Positions 44,022 to 53,293 of a DNA stretch of 64,000 nucleotides are shown piece after piece. The translations under genes were made by a program, and so were the position numbers. Within the stretch, counting starts at the first letter, position 1, and each line of letters begins with the position of its first letter. Below the pieces are notes generated by a model, which searched no databases, was not told the DNA's origin, and saw only the letters and a program-made list of their open reading frames with translations. This DNA is from Cribrihabitans_A pelagius (lineage in GTDB: Bacteria; Pseudomonadota; Alphaproteobacteria; Rhodobacterales; Rhodobacteraceae), in NCBI RefSeq assembly GCF_048820915.1, contig NZ_JBMERR010000006.1, positions 143,111 to 207,110 on the forward strand, in the 5' to 3' direction.

Positions 44022-45118
44022 CAGTTCAACCGCAGCCCGGTGTCCGGGGCGAAATAGGACACCTTGCCAAGATCGAAGCTCAGCCGCTGCGGCGCGCCGG
44101 CCGCGGCGGTGGTTTCCGCATGCAGCCGCGCGGTCACATGCTTGCCGCCGAGGTTCATCACCGCGTAGGTGTCAGCGCCTGCGGGCTCGACGATGTCGAT
44201 CACGCATTCGGCCTCCTGTGTGCTGCTGCTGCCGCGGAAGCCCGCATCGGCGATATCCTCGGGCCGCACGCCGAAGATCACGTCCTCGGGCAGGTTGCGG
44301 TTGTTGGCATCGGTCAGCAGGATCGGCGCGCCGCCCTCGCGGGCGATCTCGATCTGGGTCTCGCCGCCGACATTGCGGGTCTTGGCCGGGATCAGGTTCA
44401 TTGCCGGGCTGCCCATGAAGTCGGCCACGAAGAGGTTGGCCGGGCGGTTGTAGATCTCCGCCGGGGTGCCGATCTGCTGGATCACGCCGCCTTTCATCAC
44501 GACGATCTTGGTCGCGAGCGTCATCGCCTCGATCTGGTCATGGGTGACATAGACCATCGAGGCGCCCAGCCGCTGGTGCAGCGCCTTGATCTCGGTGCGC
44601 ATCTCCACCCGGAGCTTGGCGTCGAGGTTGGAGAGCGGTTCGTCGAACAGGAACAGCTTGGGGTCGCGCACCAGCGCGCGGCCCATCGCCACCCGCTGCC
44701 GCTGTCCGCCCGACAGCTGGCCGGGCTTGCGGTTCAGGAGCTGTTCGATCTGCAGCTGCTGCGCCACATAGGCCAGCTTCTCCTCCTGCTCGGCCTTGGC
44801 GATGCCGCGCACCTGCATCCCGAAGGTGATGTTCTTAGCAACGCTCATAGTCGGGTAGAGCGCGTAGGACTGGAACACCATGGCGATGTCGCGGTCCTTG
44901 GGCGTGACATTGGTCATGTCCCGGCCGCCGATGCGCAGCGAGCCGCCGGTGATCTCCTCCAGCCCCGCGATGCAGTTCAGAAGCGTGGACTTGCCGCAGC
45001 CGGAGGGGCCGACCAGGACGAGGAAGTCGCCCTGCTCGATCGCCACGTTGATGTCCTTCAGGATCTCGGCCTTGCCGTAGCTTTTGTAAAGGTTGCTGAT
45101 TTCCAATACCGGAGCCAT
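44021..45118 (-). CDS. Sugar ABC transporter ATP-binding protein (MsmK/UgpC type)
   Basis: 365 residues. Walker A GPSGCGKST, signature LSGGQRQRVAMGRALVRDP, Walker B LFLFDEPLSNLDAKLRVEMR, and the switch His in MVYVTHDQIEAMTLA. A C-terminal regulatory OB domain (FGVRPEDIADAGFRG) marks the CUT1 carbohydrate family. It energises the two permeases encoded upstream in the operon. It starts 5 bp after the second permease. Confidence 0.94.
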   Translation of the reverse strand: MAPVLEISNLYKSYGKAEILKDINVAIEQGDFLVLVGPSGCGKSTLLNCIAGLEEITGGSLRIGGRDMTNVTPKDRDIAMVFQSYALYPTMSVAKNITFGMQVRGIAKAEQEEKLAYVAQQLQIEQLLNRKPGQLSGGQRQRVAMGRALVRDPKLFLFDEPLSNLDAKLRVEMRTEIKALHQRLGASMVYVTHDQIEAMTLATKIVVMKGGVIQQIGTPAEIYNRPANLFVADFMGSPAMNLIPAKTRNVGGETQIEIAREGGAPILLTDANNRNLPEDVIFGVRPEDIADAGFRGSSSTQEAECVIDIVEPAGADTYAVMNLGGKHVTARLHAETTAAAGAPQRLSFDLGKVSYFAPDTGLRLN

Positions 45119-45123
45119 TTGAC

Positions 45124-46023
45124 TTATCCTTTCACAGACCCGGCGGTCAGACCGCGGATGAAGTATTTTCCCGCCACCACATAGACAAGGAGGGTCGGCA
45201 GGGCGGCGATGATCGCGGCGGCCATGTCGACGTTGTATTCTTTAACGCCGGTGGTCGAATTCACGATGTTGTTGAGTGCCACGGTGACAGGCTGGGTGCC
45301 CGACTGGCTGAAGGAGACCCCGAACAGGAAGTCGTTCCAGATCTGGGTGAACTGCCAGATCACGGTGACCACGATGATCGGCAGCGACAGCGGCAGGAAG
45401 ATCGACCAGAAGATCCGGAAGAAGCCCGCGCCGTCGACCTTGGCCGCATTGGTGAGGTCGGCCGGGATCGAGACGTAGTAGTTGCGGAAGAACAGCGTGG
45501 TGAAGCCAAGCCCGTAGATCACGTGGACAAAGATCAGCCCCGGGATGGTGCCCGCGATGCCCATCAGCCCCAGCACGCGCGCCATCGGCAGCAGCACCAC
45601 CTGGAAGGGGATGAAGCAGCCGAACAGCAGCATGGCAAAGAAGATGCCCGCGCCTGGGAAGCGCCACTGCGCGATCACGTAGCCGTTCAGTGCGCCCACC
45701 AGGGTGGAGATCGCCACCGCGGGGATCGCGATCAGCACCGAGTTCCAGAAGTAGGGCCGCACGCCCTCGCACTGGATGCCGGTGCAGGCACTGGACCAGG
45801 CGGTGCGCCAGGCGTCGAAGGTCACCTCGCGCGGGAGTGAAATGAGGTCGCTGGTGCGGATCTCCTCCAGGCTCTTCAGTGAGGTAGTGAGCATCACGAA
45901 GAGCGGCATCAGGTAGAACAGCGCAAACAGGCCGAGGATCACATAGAGCAGCCAGCGCAGGGCAATCCGGCCCTTGTTGCTTTGGGCGGCGGCAGCGGGA
46001 GTGGTCATGGAGATATCAGCCAT
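45124..46023 (-). CDS. Sugar ABC transporter permease (MalG type)
   Basis: 299 residues with about six membrane helices. The N-terminal helix is LLYVILGLFALFYLMPLFVM. The MalG-type EAA loop reads NYYVSIPADLTNAAKVDGAG, followed by FFRIFWSIFLPLSLPIIVVT. The ending GKYFIRGLTAGSVKG is the standard MalG-type C-terminus. The glucose/alpha-glucoside branch is suggested by the long periplasmic loop and by the adjacent glucokinase. It overlaps the first permease by 8 nt. Confidence 0.93.
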   Translation of the reverse strand: MADISMTTPAAAAQSNKGRIALRWLLYVILGLFALFYLMPLFVMLTTSLKSLEEIRTSDLISLPREVTFDAWRTAWSSACTGIQCEGVRPYFWNSVLIAIPAVAISTLVGALNGYVIAQWRFPGAGIFFAMLLFGCFIPFQVVLLPMARVLGLMGIAGTIPGLIFVHVIYGLGFTTLFFRNYYVSIPADLTNAAKVDGAGFFRIFWSIFLPLSLPIIVVTVIWQFTQIWNDFLFGVSFSQSGTQPVTVALNNIVNSTTGVKEYNVDMAAAIIAALPTLLVYVVAGKYFIRGLTAGSVKG

Positions 46024-46888
46024 CTTTGGACCTCAATTCCGAGTAGAGGTAGGGAATGACAATCGCAAAGACGACCATCATCATCACCATGGCCGAGCTT
46101 GCCGCCTGGCCGATGTCGCCGCGCGAGAACGCCATTGCGTACATGTACGTCGCGGGCAGGTCGGTGGCATAGCCGGGACCGCCGCCGGTCAGCGCGATGA
46201 CCAGGTCGAAGCTTTTGATCGCCAGGTGCGACAGCACGATGAAGGCGGAGAGGAAGATCGGCGCCATCGAGGGCAGGATGATCGCGGTATAGACCCGCCA
46301 GGTGGGGATGCCATCTACCTGTGCGGCCTTGATGATCTCCTGATCGACGGAACGCAGACCGGCGAGGAACAGCGCCATGACAAAGCCCGAGCTCTGCCAG
46401 ACCGCGGCGATCACGATGGTGTAGATCGCCATGTCCGGGTCGATCAGCCAGTCGAAGGAGAAGCTCTCGAAGCCCCAGCCGCGCACCATAGCCTCCAGCC
46501 CCAGGCCGGGGTTCAGGATCCACTTCCACGCGGTGCCGGTGACGATCAGCGACAGCGCCATCGGGTAGAGGTAGATGGTGCGGATTGCGCCTTCGGTGCG
46601 GATGTTCTGGTCCAGCAGCACCGCCAGCACCAGCCCCAGCACCATCGCGATCACGATGAACAGCGCGCCGAAGATGAACAGGTTGCCAAAGGCAGTGTCC
46701 CAGCGCGGTGAGGCGAACAGGCGCTCATATTGGATGAAACCCTCCAGCTCGTATTTCGGCAGCAGGCGCGACCGGGTCAGCGAGACCCAGGCGGTCCAGG
46801 CGATGAAGCCGTAGACAAAGACCAGAACTGCGATGAGCGAGGGTGCCAGAACCAATTTGGGCATGTTTTCTTCAAGCCACTTGGTCAT
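46016..46888 (-). CDS. Sugar ABC transporter permease (MalF type)
   Basis: 290 residues from ATG 46888. The frame is open to 46945, but that would place the start inside the intercistronic hairpin, so the inner Met (MTKWLEENMPKLVLAPSLIA) is preferred. It has six helices; the EAA loop reads AGLRSVDQEIIKAAQVDGIP, followed by TWRVYTAIILPSMAPIFLSA. It forms the channel with the MalG-type partner. It lies downstream of the binding-protein gene, separated by the hairpin at 46914-46936. Confidence 0.92.
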   Translation of the reverse strand: MTKWLEENMPKLVLAPSLIAVLVFVYGFIAWTAWVSLTRSRLLPKYELEGFIQYERLFASPRWDTAFGNLFIFGALFIVIAMVLGLVLAVLLDQNIRTEGAIRTIYLYPMALSLIVTGTAWKWILNPGLGLEAMVRGWGFESFSFDWLIDPDMAIYTIVIAAVWQSSGFVMALFLAGLRSVDQEIIKAAQVDGIPTWRVYTAIILPSMAPIFLSAFIVLSHLAIKSFDLVIALTGGGPGYATDLPATYMYAMAFSRGDIGQAASSAMVMMMVVFAIVIPYLYSELRSKDG

Positions 46889-46913
46889 TGGATTATTCCC
46901 CAGGTACGCCCGA

Positions 46914-46936
46914 GCCCCGCCGGTATCCGGCGGGGC
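46914..46936 (-). terminator. Intercistronic hairpin between binding protein and permease
   Basis: A 10-bp perfect stem, GCCCCGCCGG (46914-46923) with 46927-46936, and a 3-nt loop, located between the binding-protein stop and the permease start. It probably attenuates or stabilises mRNA so that the binding protein exceeds the membrane components. It also argues for the shorter permease start. Confidence 0.65.
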
Positions 46937-46951
46937 AGGGGTCATTTGGTT

Positions 46952-48196
46952 TTACATGCTATTGGCGATGGCGTCGGCCAGCATCTGCACAGCGTCTTCG
47001 GAAGACATGTCAGAGTTGAAATGCGCCGTCACAACATCGGTGATCGCGCCCGCCTGGGCGCCGCGCAGCGCCATGCCGTGGGCATAGCTGGGCAGCAGGC
47101 TGCCGCTTTCGGAGCTTTCCGCCATGTCCGACGACGACAGTTTGGCGCAATCGTCGAACTCGTCCAGCGGCGTATCGGTACGGGCCGGGATCGAGCCTTT
47201 GTTGAGGTTGAACGTCTTCTGGAAGTTCTCGCCCACGACCAGCTCGGCCAGAAGCGCCTGGCCCGCCTTCTTGTCCTCGCCGTCGACGTCGAACATCGCA
47301 AAACTGTCGACGTTGTAGAGGAAGCCCTCGCCCGGGGTGGAGGCGCAGAGGAAGTCCTCGCCCGGGACCTTGCCCGCGGCGGCGAACTCGCCCTTGGCCC
47401 AGTCGCCCATGATCTGGAATGCGGCTTCGCCGTTCATCACCATGGCGGTGGCCAGGTTCCAGTCGCGGCCGGAGAAGTTGTCATCGACATAGCCGCGCAT
47501 CTTGCGCATCTGGTCGAAGACCGCGGCCATCTCGGGCGAGGTCAGGGTTTCGGTGTCGAGATCCACAAAAGCCTTGCGGAAGCCGTCCGGGCCGAGGATG
47601 CCAAGCGCGACCGCCTCGAACACGGTCGCGTCCTGCCAGGCCTGACCGCCATGCGCCAGCGGGATCACGCCCGCGGCCTGCAGCTTGTCGGCGGCGGCGT
47701 TGAACTCGTCCCAGGTCGTGGGCATCTCGATGCCGTTGGCTTCCAGCAGGTCGGCGTTGGCCCAGATCCAGTCGACGCGGTGCACGTTCACCGGCGCGGC
47801 GCACCAGGTGCCGTCGCATTTCATGTGCGCGGCGATCGAGTCGGGCAGCACCTGTGCCCAGTTGTTGGCTTCGGCGACATCGGAGATATCGGCCAGCACG
47901 CCCTCTTCGTACCATTCCTGGATGGCGGGGCCCTTGAGCTGCACCGCGGTCGGCGCGTTGCCCGCCAGCACCCGGGCGCGCAGCGCGGTCATTGCCGCGT
48001 CGCCGCCGCCGCCGGCCACCGGCATGTCGGTCCAGGTGCCGCCCTTGTCGGCGAATTCCTTTTGCAGAACGGCAACCGATTTCGCCTCGCCGCCGGAGGT
48101 CCAGTAGTGCAGAACCTCGGCCTCCGGCCCGGCATAGGCGGCGCTGGCCGCAATGATGGCGAGGCTCGAAATGGCGCCCGATACGATCGTTTTCAT
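46952..48196 (-). CDS. Sugar ABC transporter substrate-binding protein
   Basis: 414 residues from ATG 48196 with a strong SD (gggaggaaatc). Signal peptide MKTIVSGAISSLAIIAASAA, mature start near GPEAEVLHYWTSGGEAKSVA. The middle contains NVHRVDWIWANADLLEANGI and IPLAHGGQAWQDATVFEAVA, typical of the glucose-binding GtsA/GltB-like CUT1 proteins. With glucokinase in the operon, glucose (or an alpha-glucoside) is the probable ligand. It is first in the operon and divergent from the response regulator. Confidence 0.92.
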   Translation of the reverse strand: MKTIVSGAISSLAIIAASAAYAGPEAEVLHYWTSGGEAKSVAVLQKEFADKGGTWTDMPVAGGGGDAAMTALRARVLAGNAPTAVQLKGPAIQEWYEEGVLADISDVAEANNWAQVLPDSIAAHMKCDGTWCAAPVNVHRVDWIWANADLLEANGIEMPTTWDEFNAAADKLQAAGVIPLAHGGQAWQDATVFEAVALGILGPDGFRKAFVDLDTETLTSPEMAAVFDQMRKMRGYVDDNFSGRDWNLATAMVMNGEAAFQIMGDWAKGEFAAAGKVPGEDFLCASTPGEGFLYNVDSFAMFDVDGEDKKAGQALLAELVVGENFQKTFNLNKGSIPARTDTPLDEFDDCAKLSSSDMAESSESGSLLPSYAHGMALRGAQAGAITDVVTAHFNSDMSSEDAVQMLADAIANSM

Positions 48197-48321
48197 GATT
48201 GATTTCCTCCCTTGATCACCGCATCTGCGGTTGTCGTGGGGCGATCTTGCGGATCGCGCGGCAGCCATGCAATCCCGTCATGGCGCGTTTTCGCTGCGCT
48301 CATGCAATTTGAGGGCCCGCC

Positions 48322-48338
48322 TGTTACAGCTTGTTACA
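48322..48338. promoter_or_regulatory. Direct repeat TGTTACA at 10-nt period, likely OmpR-type operator
   Basis: TGTTACA at 48322-48328 and again at 48332-48338, exactly one helical turn apart, in the 215-bp gap between the sugar transporter and the OmpR-type response regulator. Tandem half-sites at 10-11 nt are the usual binding pattern of OmpR/PhoB regulators, so autoregulation and control of the transporter are plausible. Confidence 0.55.
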
Positions 48339-48411
48339 AACCCCTCGATTCCGCCCCGCGCTGCTGCAAATCTGGCGCGTGAGACGGCCATATGTGCAAG
48401 GAGACCCCCGC

Positions 48412-49149
48412 GTGGCGATTCCCCGGATATTGGTGGTCGATGACGACCCGGACGTGCGCCAGATGATGACCCAGTTCCTGCGCCAGAACGGCGCGGCCGC
48501 GCTGCCCGCGGCGACCGAGGCCGAAGTGCGCAGCCACATGCAGGGGGGCCGTGTCGACCTCATTCTGCTCGACGTGATGCTGGGCGACGAGAACGGGCTG
48601 GAGATCTGCCGGCGGCTGCGGCGCGAGCAGGATGTGCCGATCATCATGGTCTCGGCGCTGTCGGCGGATCATCAGCGGATGGAGGGCTACGAGGTCGGCG
48701 CCGACGACTATATCGCCAAGCCCTTCAACCCGCAGCTGCTGCTGGCGCGGATCAAGGCGGTCTTGTCGCGGGCGCGGCGGTCGTCCTCGCTGGTGCATAG
48801 GCGCGACACCCGCAGCTTTCGCTTTGCCGGCTGGAGCTATGACGCCAAGCGCGGCGAGGTGCTGTCGCCCGCGGGCGTGCAGGTGGCGCTGTCGCGGCGC
48901 GAGACCGCGCTGTTGCAGGTGCTGCTGGCCAACCCCCACATTCCCCTCACCCGCGAGGAGATCGCCGCGGCGCTCGACGTCACCGGCGAGAGCGGCCCGG
49001 CGGCAGAGACCAGCGGCCGCGCCATCGACGTGCTGGTCGGCCGCCTGCGCTCCAAGATCGAGGCGAACCCCAAGGATCCGCAGATCCTCAAAACCGACCG
49101 CGGCGTCGGCTATGTCTTTGCCATCGACGTGACGGCGGAGGAGGGGTGA
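48412..49149 (+). CDS. OmpR-family response regulator
   Basis: 245 residues from GTG 48412, chosen because AAGGAG stands 8-9 bp upstream; the frame is open to 48331 without an SD. The receiver domain shows the acidic pocket D10-D12 (ILVVDDDPDVRQ), phosphorylatable D54 (LILLDVMLGDENG) and the conserved Lys in DYIAKPFNPQLLL. The winged-helix C-domain has LSRRETALLQVLLANPHIPL and IDVLVGRLRSKIEANPKDPQ, then IKTDRGVGYVF-like sequence. It overlaps the sensor kinase by 4 nt. Divergence from the sugar operon parallels the Pseudomonas GltR layout. Confidence 0.94.
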   Translation: MAIPRILVVDDDPDVRQMMTQFLRQNGAAALPAATEAEVRSHMQGGRVDLILLDVMLGDENGLEICRRLRREQDVPIIMVSALSADHQRMEGYEVGADDYIAKPFNPQLLLARIKAVLSRARRSSSLVHRRDTRSFRFAGWSYDAKRGEVLSPAGVQVALSRRETALLQVLLANPHIPLTREEIAAALDVTGESGPAAETSGRAIDVLVGRLRSKIEANPKDPQILKTDRGVGYVFAIDVTAEEG

Positions 49150-50597
49150 GCGGGCCATTGCGCAGCCTGCGCGCCTCCGGGCTTCTGTTCATCGGCGCGG
49201 CTTTCCTGGCGGGGGTCTGCGCAGCCTGGCTCTGGGCGGCTTCAGCCTATGGCTGGCGGGGGCATCAGGATGCGGCCTATGCTGCCGGGCTGTCGCTGCA
49301 TCACGCGTTGCAAAACAACACTCCGCCGCCCCCGGGCATCACCCTGCACCCGCTTTCGCCCAAGGACCAGGCGGCGGCAGCCTCCGGGGCTTTCCGGCAG
49401 ATCAGCGGCGCGCCGCCGGGGGCGCGGCTCACCATCATTCCGGTCTCCGCCGACGGGCTCACCCGCCGGGGCAGCGCGCCGCTCACCTTCGCGGTGCTGT
49501 CGCCCGACCTCCTCTACCCGCTCTCCCGCCTGCCCGGCCGCGGCAGCCAGAGCGCGGCGGAGATCACCGGCCAGGTGAGCCGCCTGCTGGCCTCCTATTG
49601 CAGCGATCCCTTCGTGGTGGCGCAGACCGGCACCGCGGCCTGGGTGCGGATCGAGGCGCAGGGCATATGGGGCTGCACCGCGGCGCCGCCGGACCGGCGG
49701 CTGCTGGCGGTGCTGCTGGCGGTCATCGCCCTGGCGGCGCTGGTCACCGCGGCGCTGGACCTGTCGGCGGATTTCTCCCGCTTCGCCGCCCAGCTGCGCG
49801 ACCGCCGCCGGGTCGGCGGGCCGGAGAGCTACGCCATCGCAGGCCCGCGCGAGCTGCAGGAGATCGTCGGTGCCGTGAACAGCTACCTGGAGACCGAGCG
49901 CGCCCAGCTGGAGGGCCGGGCCGCAGTGCTCTCGGGGGTGAGCCACGACCTCGGCACCCCGGCCACCCGCCTGCGTCTGCGGGCGGCGCTGATCCCCGAC
50001 GACGGGCTGCGCCGCAAGCTGGAGGCCGATATCGACAGCATGACCGGCATCATCGAAAGCGTGCTCACCTACACCCGCGCCGAGATGGGGGCGGAGGCGC
50101 CGCGAAAGCTGTCGCTGGATGCACTGGTGGACGCCATCGTGGCGGATTACCAGGACATGGGAGCCGCCGTGACTTTCCGGCGGCAGGAGCCGGTGATCGT
50201 GCCCGGCGCGCGCTCGGTCTTCATGTCGCGCCGGGGTCAGGGGGTGATCGCGGGCGCCCGCCAGATCACCGTGACCGGCCGCCCCGTCGCCTTGCAGCGG
50301 GCAATCACCAACCTGATCGACAACGCGCTGAAATACGGCCGCCGCGCCACCGTGGCGCTGGTGGCCGACGCCACCACCGCCGCGATCATCGTCGAGGACG
50401 AGGGCACCGGCAGCTCGGCCAAGGACATCGAGGCGCTGCTCGCCCCCTTCCGCCGCGGCCGCAACACCACCACGGTGGACGGCTACGGGCTGGGGCTCAC
50501 GATTGTCGCCACCATCGCCACCCTGCACGGCGGCACGCTCAGCTTTGAAGATACCGCCACCGGGGTGTCCGCGCGGCTGACCATCCAGCGCGGCTGA
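49146..50597 (+). CDS. Sensor histidine kinase, partner of the OmpR-type regulator
   Basis: 483 residues from GTG 49146 (GTGA overlap). Two membrane helices, about residues 12-32 and 180-205 (LLAVLLAVIALAALVTAALD), flank a periplasmic sensor domain of roughly 150 residues. The H-box is SGVSHDLGTPATRLRLRA with H267; the usual Arg and Leu of SHDLRTPLTRLR are Gly and Ala. The ATPase domain has NLIDNALKYG, EDEGTG and DGYGLGLTIV. A HAMP-like linker lies before the H-box. The likely signal is sugar or a sugar-binding protein, given the divergent sugar transporter. Confidence 0.92.
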   Translation: MSGPLRSLRASGLLFIGAAFLAGVCAAWLWAASAYGWRGHQDAAYAAGLSLHHALQNNTPPPPGITLHPLSPKDQAAAASGAFRQISGAPPGARLTIIPVSADGLTRRGSAPLTFAVLSPDLLYPLSRLPGRGSQSAAEITGQVSRLLASYCSDPFVVAQTGTAAWVRIEAQGIWGCTAAPPDRRLLAVLLAVIALAALVTAALDLSADFSRFAAQLRDRRRVGGPESYAIAGPRELQEIVGAVNSYLETERAQLEGRAAVLSGVSHDLGTPATRLRLRAALIPDDGLRRKLEADIDSMTGIIESVLTYTRAEMGAEAPRKLSLDALVDAIVADYQDMGAAVTFRRQEPVIVPGARSVFMSRRGQGVIAGARQITVTGRPVALQRAITNLIDNALKYGRRATVALVADATTAAIIVEDEGTGSSAKDIEALLAPFRRGRNTTTVDGYGLGLTIVATIATLHGGTLSFEDTATGVSARLTIQRG

Positions 50598-50607
50598 GGT
50601 GTGCGGT

Positions 50608-50631
50608 GCGGGCGGCCAGCCTGCCGCCCGC
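50608..50631. terminator. Hairpin between convergent kinase and lpd genes
   Basis: GCGGGCGG (50608-50615) and its complement at 50624-50631 around an 8-nt loop, in the 40-bp gap between two convergent genes. A bidirectional terminator is likely, although no T-tract is present. Confidence 0.5.
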
Positions 50632-50637
50632 GCGCTC

Positions 50638-51996
50638 TCAGATGTGCAGCGCGTGGCCAAGCGCGCGCAGGCAGGCCTCCTGCAGGGCCTCCGACTGGGT
50701 CGGGTGGGCGTGGATGGTGGCGCCGAGATCCTCCAGGCAGGCGCCCATCTCGATGGCGAGCGAAAACGCCGCCGACAGTTCCGAGACGCCGGAGCCGACT
50801 GCCTGCACCCCCAAGACCGCGTGATCGCTCTCGCGCCAGACCACGCGCAGGAAACCGTCCTCGCGCTCCATTGTCATCGCGCGGCCGTTGGCGGCGAGCG
50901 GGAAGTCGGTGCTGCGGCTGCCCTCGATCTCGCCGGGCAGGGCGCCGCAGGTGACGATCTCCGGGTCGGTGAAGCAGACCGCGGGGATGGCGCGCTTGTC
51001 CCATTCCACCGCGTGGCCCGCGGCGTGTTCGGCCACCATCTCGCCCTGGGCCATGGCGCGGTGCGCCAGCATCGGCTCGCCGGTGACATCACCTATGGCG
51101 TAGATGCCGCGCATCGAGGTTTGGCAGGTCTTGTCGACGCGGATGTAGGGACCGTTCAGGGTCAGCGCCAGTTCGTCCACGCCGATGCCCGCGGTGCGGG
51201 GCCGGCGGCCTGCGGTGACCAGCACCTTCTCGGACGCCACGCTGCCCTGGCTGGTGGCAAGCTGGCCGTCCGCATGGCCTTCGGCCCTGGTGCCGGTCAG
51301 CACGGTGACGCCCAGGGCCTCCAGCCGCTTGGCAACCGGCCGGGTCAGCGCCGCATCATAAAGCGGCAGGATGCGGTCCTCTGCCTCGACCACGGTGACC
51401 TTGGCGCCGAGCTTGGCAAAGGCAGTGCCCAGCTCCAGCCCGATGTAGCCCGCGCCTACCACAGCGAGGCTTTCCGGCACCGCCTCCAGCGCCAGTGCCT
51501 CGGTTGAGGACAGGATATCGCCGCCGAAGGGCAGGGAGGGCAACTCGACCGGCGCGGAGCCGGAGGCGATTACGATGCGTTCGGCGCGGATCTGGGTGGT
51601 TTCATCGCCGCGTTTCACCGCCACGGTCTTGCCATCGAGGAAGCGCGCGCGGCCCTCAACCACGCGCACGCCCGCCTTGCGCATCAGTCCGGTCACGCCG
51701 CCGGTCAGCCGCTTAACGATGCCGTCCTTCCAGGCCATAGTGCGGCTGAGGTCGATTTCGGGCTTGCCCGCGGAGATCCCCAGCGGCCCTTCGGCCGCGT
51801 GGGCCATCTTGTGGAACTCATCCGCGGCGTGAATCAGCGCCTTCGACGGAATGCAGCCCACGTTCAGGCAGGTGCCGCCGGGGTTGGCCTCGTCCACCAC
51901 GATGGTGTCGACCCCCAGCTGGCCGGCCCGGATGGCGCAGACATAGCCGCCGGGGCCCGCGCCGATGATCAGCAATTTGCATTTCAGATCAGTCAT
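50638..51996 (-). CDS. lpdA: Dihydrolipoyl dehydrogenase (E3) of the branched-chain complex
   Basis: 452 residues. FAD motif LLIIGAGPGGYVCAIRAGQL; redox-active disulfide C43/C48 in GGTCLNVGCIPSK; NAD motif VVGAGYIGLELGTAFAKLGA; the second FAD motif YAIGDVTGEPMLAHRAMAQG; and the C-terminal catalytic HAHPTQSEALQEA. It reoxidises the dihydrolipoyl group of E2 and reduces NAD+. It is the last gene of the bkd operon, abutting E2 (stop and start adjacent), so it is the dedicated E3 of this complex. Confidence 0.94.
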   Translation of the reverse strand: MTDLKCKLLIIGAGPGGYVCAIRAGQLGVDTIVVDEANPGGTCLNVGCIPSKALIHAADEFHKMAHAAEGPLGISAGKPEIDLSRTMAWKDGIVKRLTGGVTGLMRKAGVRVVEGRARFLDGKTVAVKRGDETTQIRAERIVIASGSAPVELPSLPFGGDILSSTEALALEAVPESLAVVGAGYIGLELGTAFAKLGAKVTVVEAEDRILPLYDAALTRPVAKRLEALGVTVLTGTRAEGHADGQLATSQGSVASEKVLVTAGRRPRTAGIGVDELALTLNGPYIRVDKTCQTSMRGIYAIGDVTGEPMLAHRAMAQGEMVAEHAAGHAVEWDKRAIPAVCFTDPEIVTCGALPGEIEGSRSTDFPLAANGRAMTMEREDGFLRVVWRESDHAVLGVQAVGSGVSELSAAFSLAIEMGACLEDLGATIHAHPTQSEALQEACLRALGHALHI

Positions 51997-53289
51997 TCAG
52001 CCCTCGACAAACAGCATGGCCGGATTTTCCAGCAGGGATTTCAGTTTCTGCACAAAGACCGCCGCGTCCCAGCCGTCGATCACCCGGTGATCGAAGGAGC
52101 AGGAGATGTTCATCATCTTGCGCGGCCGGAATTGCTGGCCGTCCCAGACCGGGCGGATCTGCATCTTGTTGACGCCGACAATCGCCACCTCGGGGTGGTT
52201 GATGATCGGCGTGGTGGCAATCGCGCCAAGGGGGCCAAGCGAGGTGATGGTAATGGTGCCGCCGGTGAGCTCCTCGCGCTTGATGGTGCCTTCGCGGGCG
52301 GCATCCGCCAGCCGGGCCAGCTCGCCTGCGTTGTCCCACAGGCTGTTGGCTTCGGCATGGTGCAGCACCGGCACGTTGAGGCCCTGCGGGGTCTGCGTCG
52401 CCACCCCGATATGGACACCGCCGTGGCGGTGGATCACGCCTTCCTCGTCATCGTAGCGCGCATTCAGGCCCGGCTGCTCGCGCACCGCCTCGACGATGGC
52501 GCGCATCAGGAAGGGCAGGAGGGTCAGCTTGGGGCGGCTGCCCTCGTGCTTCTTGTTGAGCGCGGCGCGAAGGTCTTCCAGCGCGCCCATCTCCACCTCC
52601 TCGACGATGGTGATATGCGGGATATTGCGTTTCGACAGCGCCATCTTCTCGGCGATCTTGCGGCGCATGCCGATGACGCGCTGTTCCTCGACGCCGGTGT
52701 TGCGGCCGCGGGTGACGCTGCCCTGGCGGATGCCGCCGGATTCGATCCAGTTGTCGAGATCCTCGTGGCTGATGCGGCCGCCGGGCCCGGTGCCGGGCAC
52801 ATGGCGCAGGTCGACGCCTTCGGAGCGCGCCCGGGCCCGCACCGAGGGCGCGGCCAGCGGCTTGCTGCCTTCGGGGCGCGGCAGGCGGCGGCCGGCTTTC
52901 TTTGCGGCCGGGGCCGGGGCCGGGGCGGCGGCGGGCTCAGCGGTTTCCTCCGGCTTTGCATCCGCGCCGTCCTCCGGGGCGGGCTGCGGCGCCGGGGCGC
53001 TGTCCTCGGACTCGCCCGGAACTGATCCGGGGGCTTCGTTGCCCTCGCCCTCGATCTCGATGCGGATCAGAACCGAGCCGATCGCCATCATCTGGCCGAT
53101 CTCGCCGCCCAGCTCCAGCACCTTGCCGGAGACCGAGGAGGGCACCTCCACCGCAGCCTTGTCGGTCATCACCGCCGCCAGGATGTCATCCTCGCGCACG
53201 ATGTCGCCGGGCTTCACGTGCCATTCGGTCAGCTCTGCCTCGGCAATGCCTTCCCCCACATCGGGAAGACGCATGGCATAAACACCCAT
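51997..53289 (-). CDS. bkdB: Branched-chain 2-oxoacid dehydrogenase E2, lipoyl acyltransferase
   Basis: 430 residues. One N-terminal lipoyl domain (RLPDVGEGIAEAELTEWHV) with the lipoylated K44 in VMTDKAAVEVPS. An Ala/Pro/Glu-rich linker follows (about 85-130), then a peripheral-subunit binding domain (PSVRARARSEGVDLRHVPGT, GPGGRISHEDLD). The C-terminal acyltransferase core ends with the catalytic SCSFDHRVIDGWDAA. It transfers isobutyryl, isovaleryl or 2-methylbutyryl groups to CoA. It sits 4 bp after E1 beta and abuts lpdA. Confidence 0.94.
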   Translation of the reverse strand: MGVYAMRLPDVGEGIAEAELTEWHVKPGDIVREDDILAAVMTDKAAVEVPSSVSGKVLELGGEIGQMMAIGSVLIRIEIEGEGNEAPGSVPGESEDSAPAPQPAPEDGADAKPEETAEPAAAPAPAPAAKKAGRRLPRPEGSKPLAAPSVRARARSEGVDLRHVPGTGPGGRISHEDLDNWIESGGIRQGSVTRGRNTGVEEQRVIGMRRKIAEKMALSKRNIPHITIVEEVEMGALEDLRAALNKKHEGSRPKLTLLPFLMRAIVEAVREQPGLNARYDDEEGVIHRHGGVHIGVATQTPQGLNVPVLHHAEANSLWDNAGELARLADAAREGTIKREELTGGTITITSLGPLGAIATTPIINHPEVAIVGVNKMQIRPVWDGQQFRPRKMMNISCSFDHRVIDGWDAAVFVQKLKSLLENPAMLFVEG

Positions 53290-53293
53290 GTGC

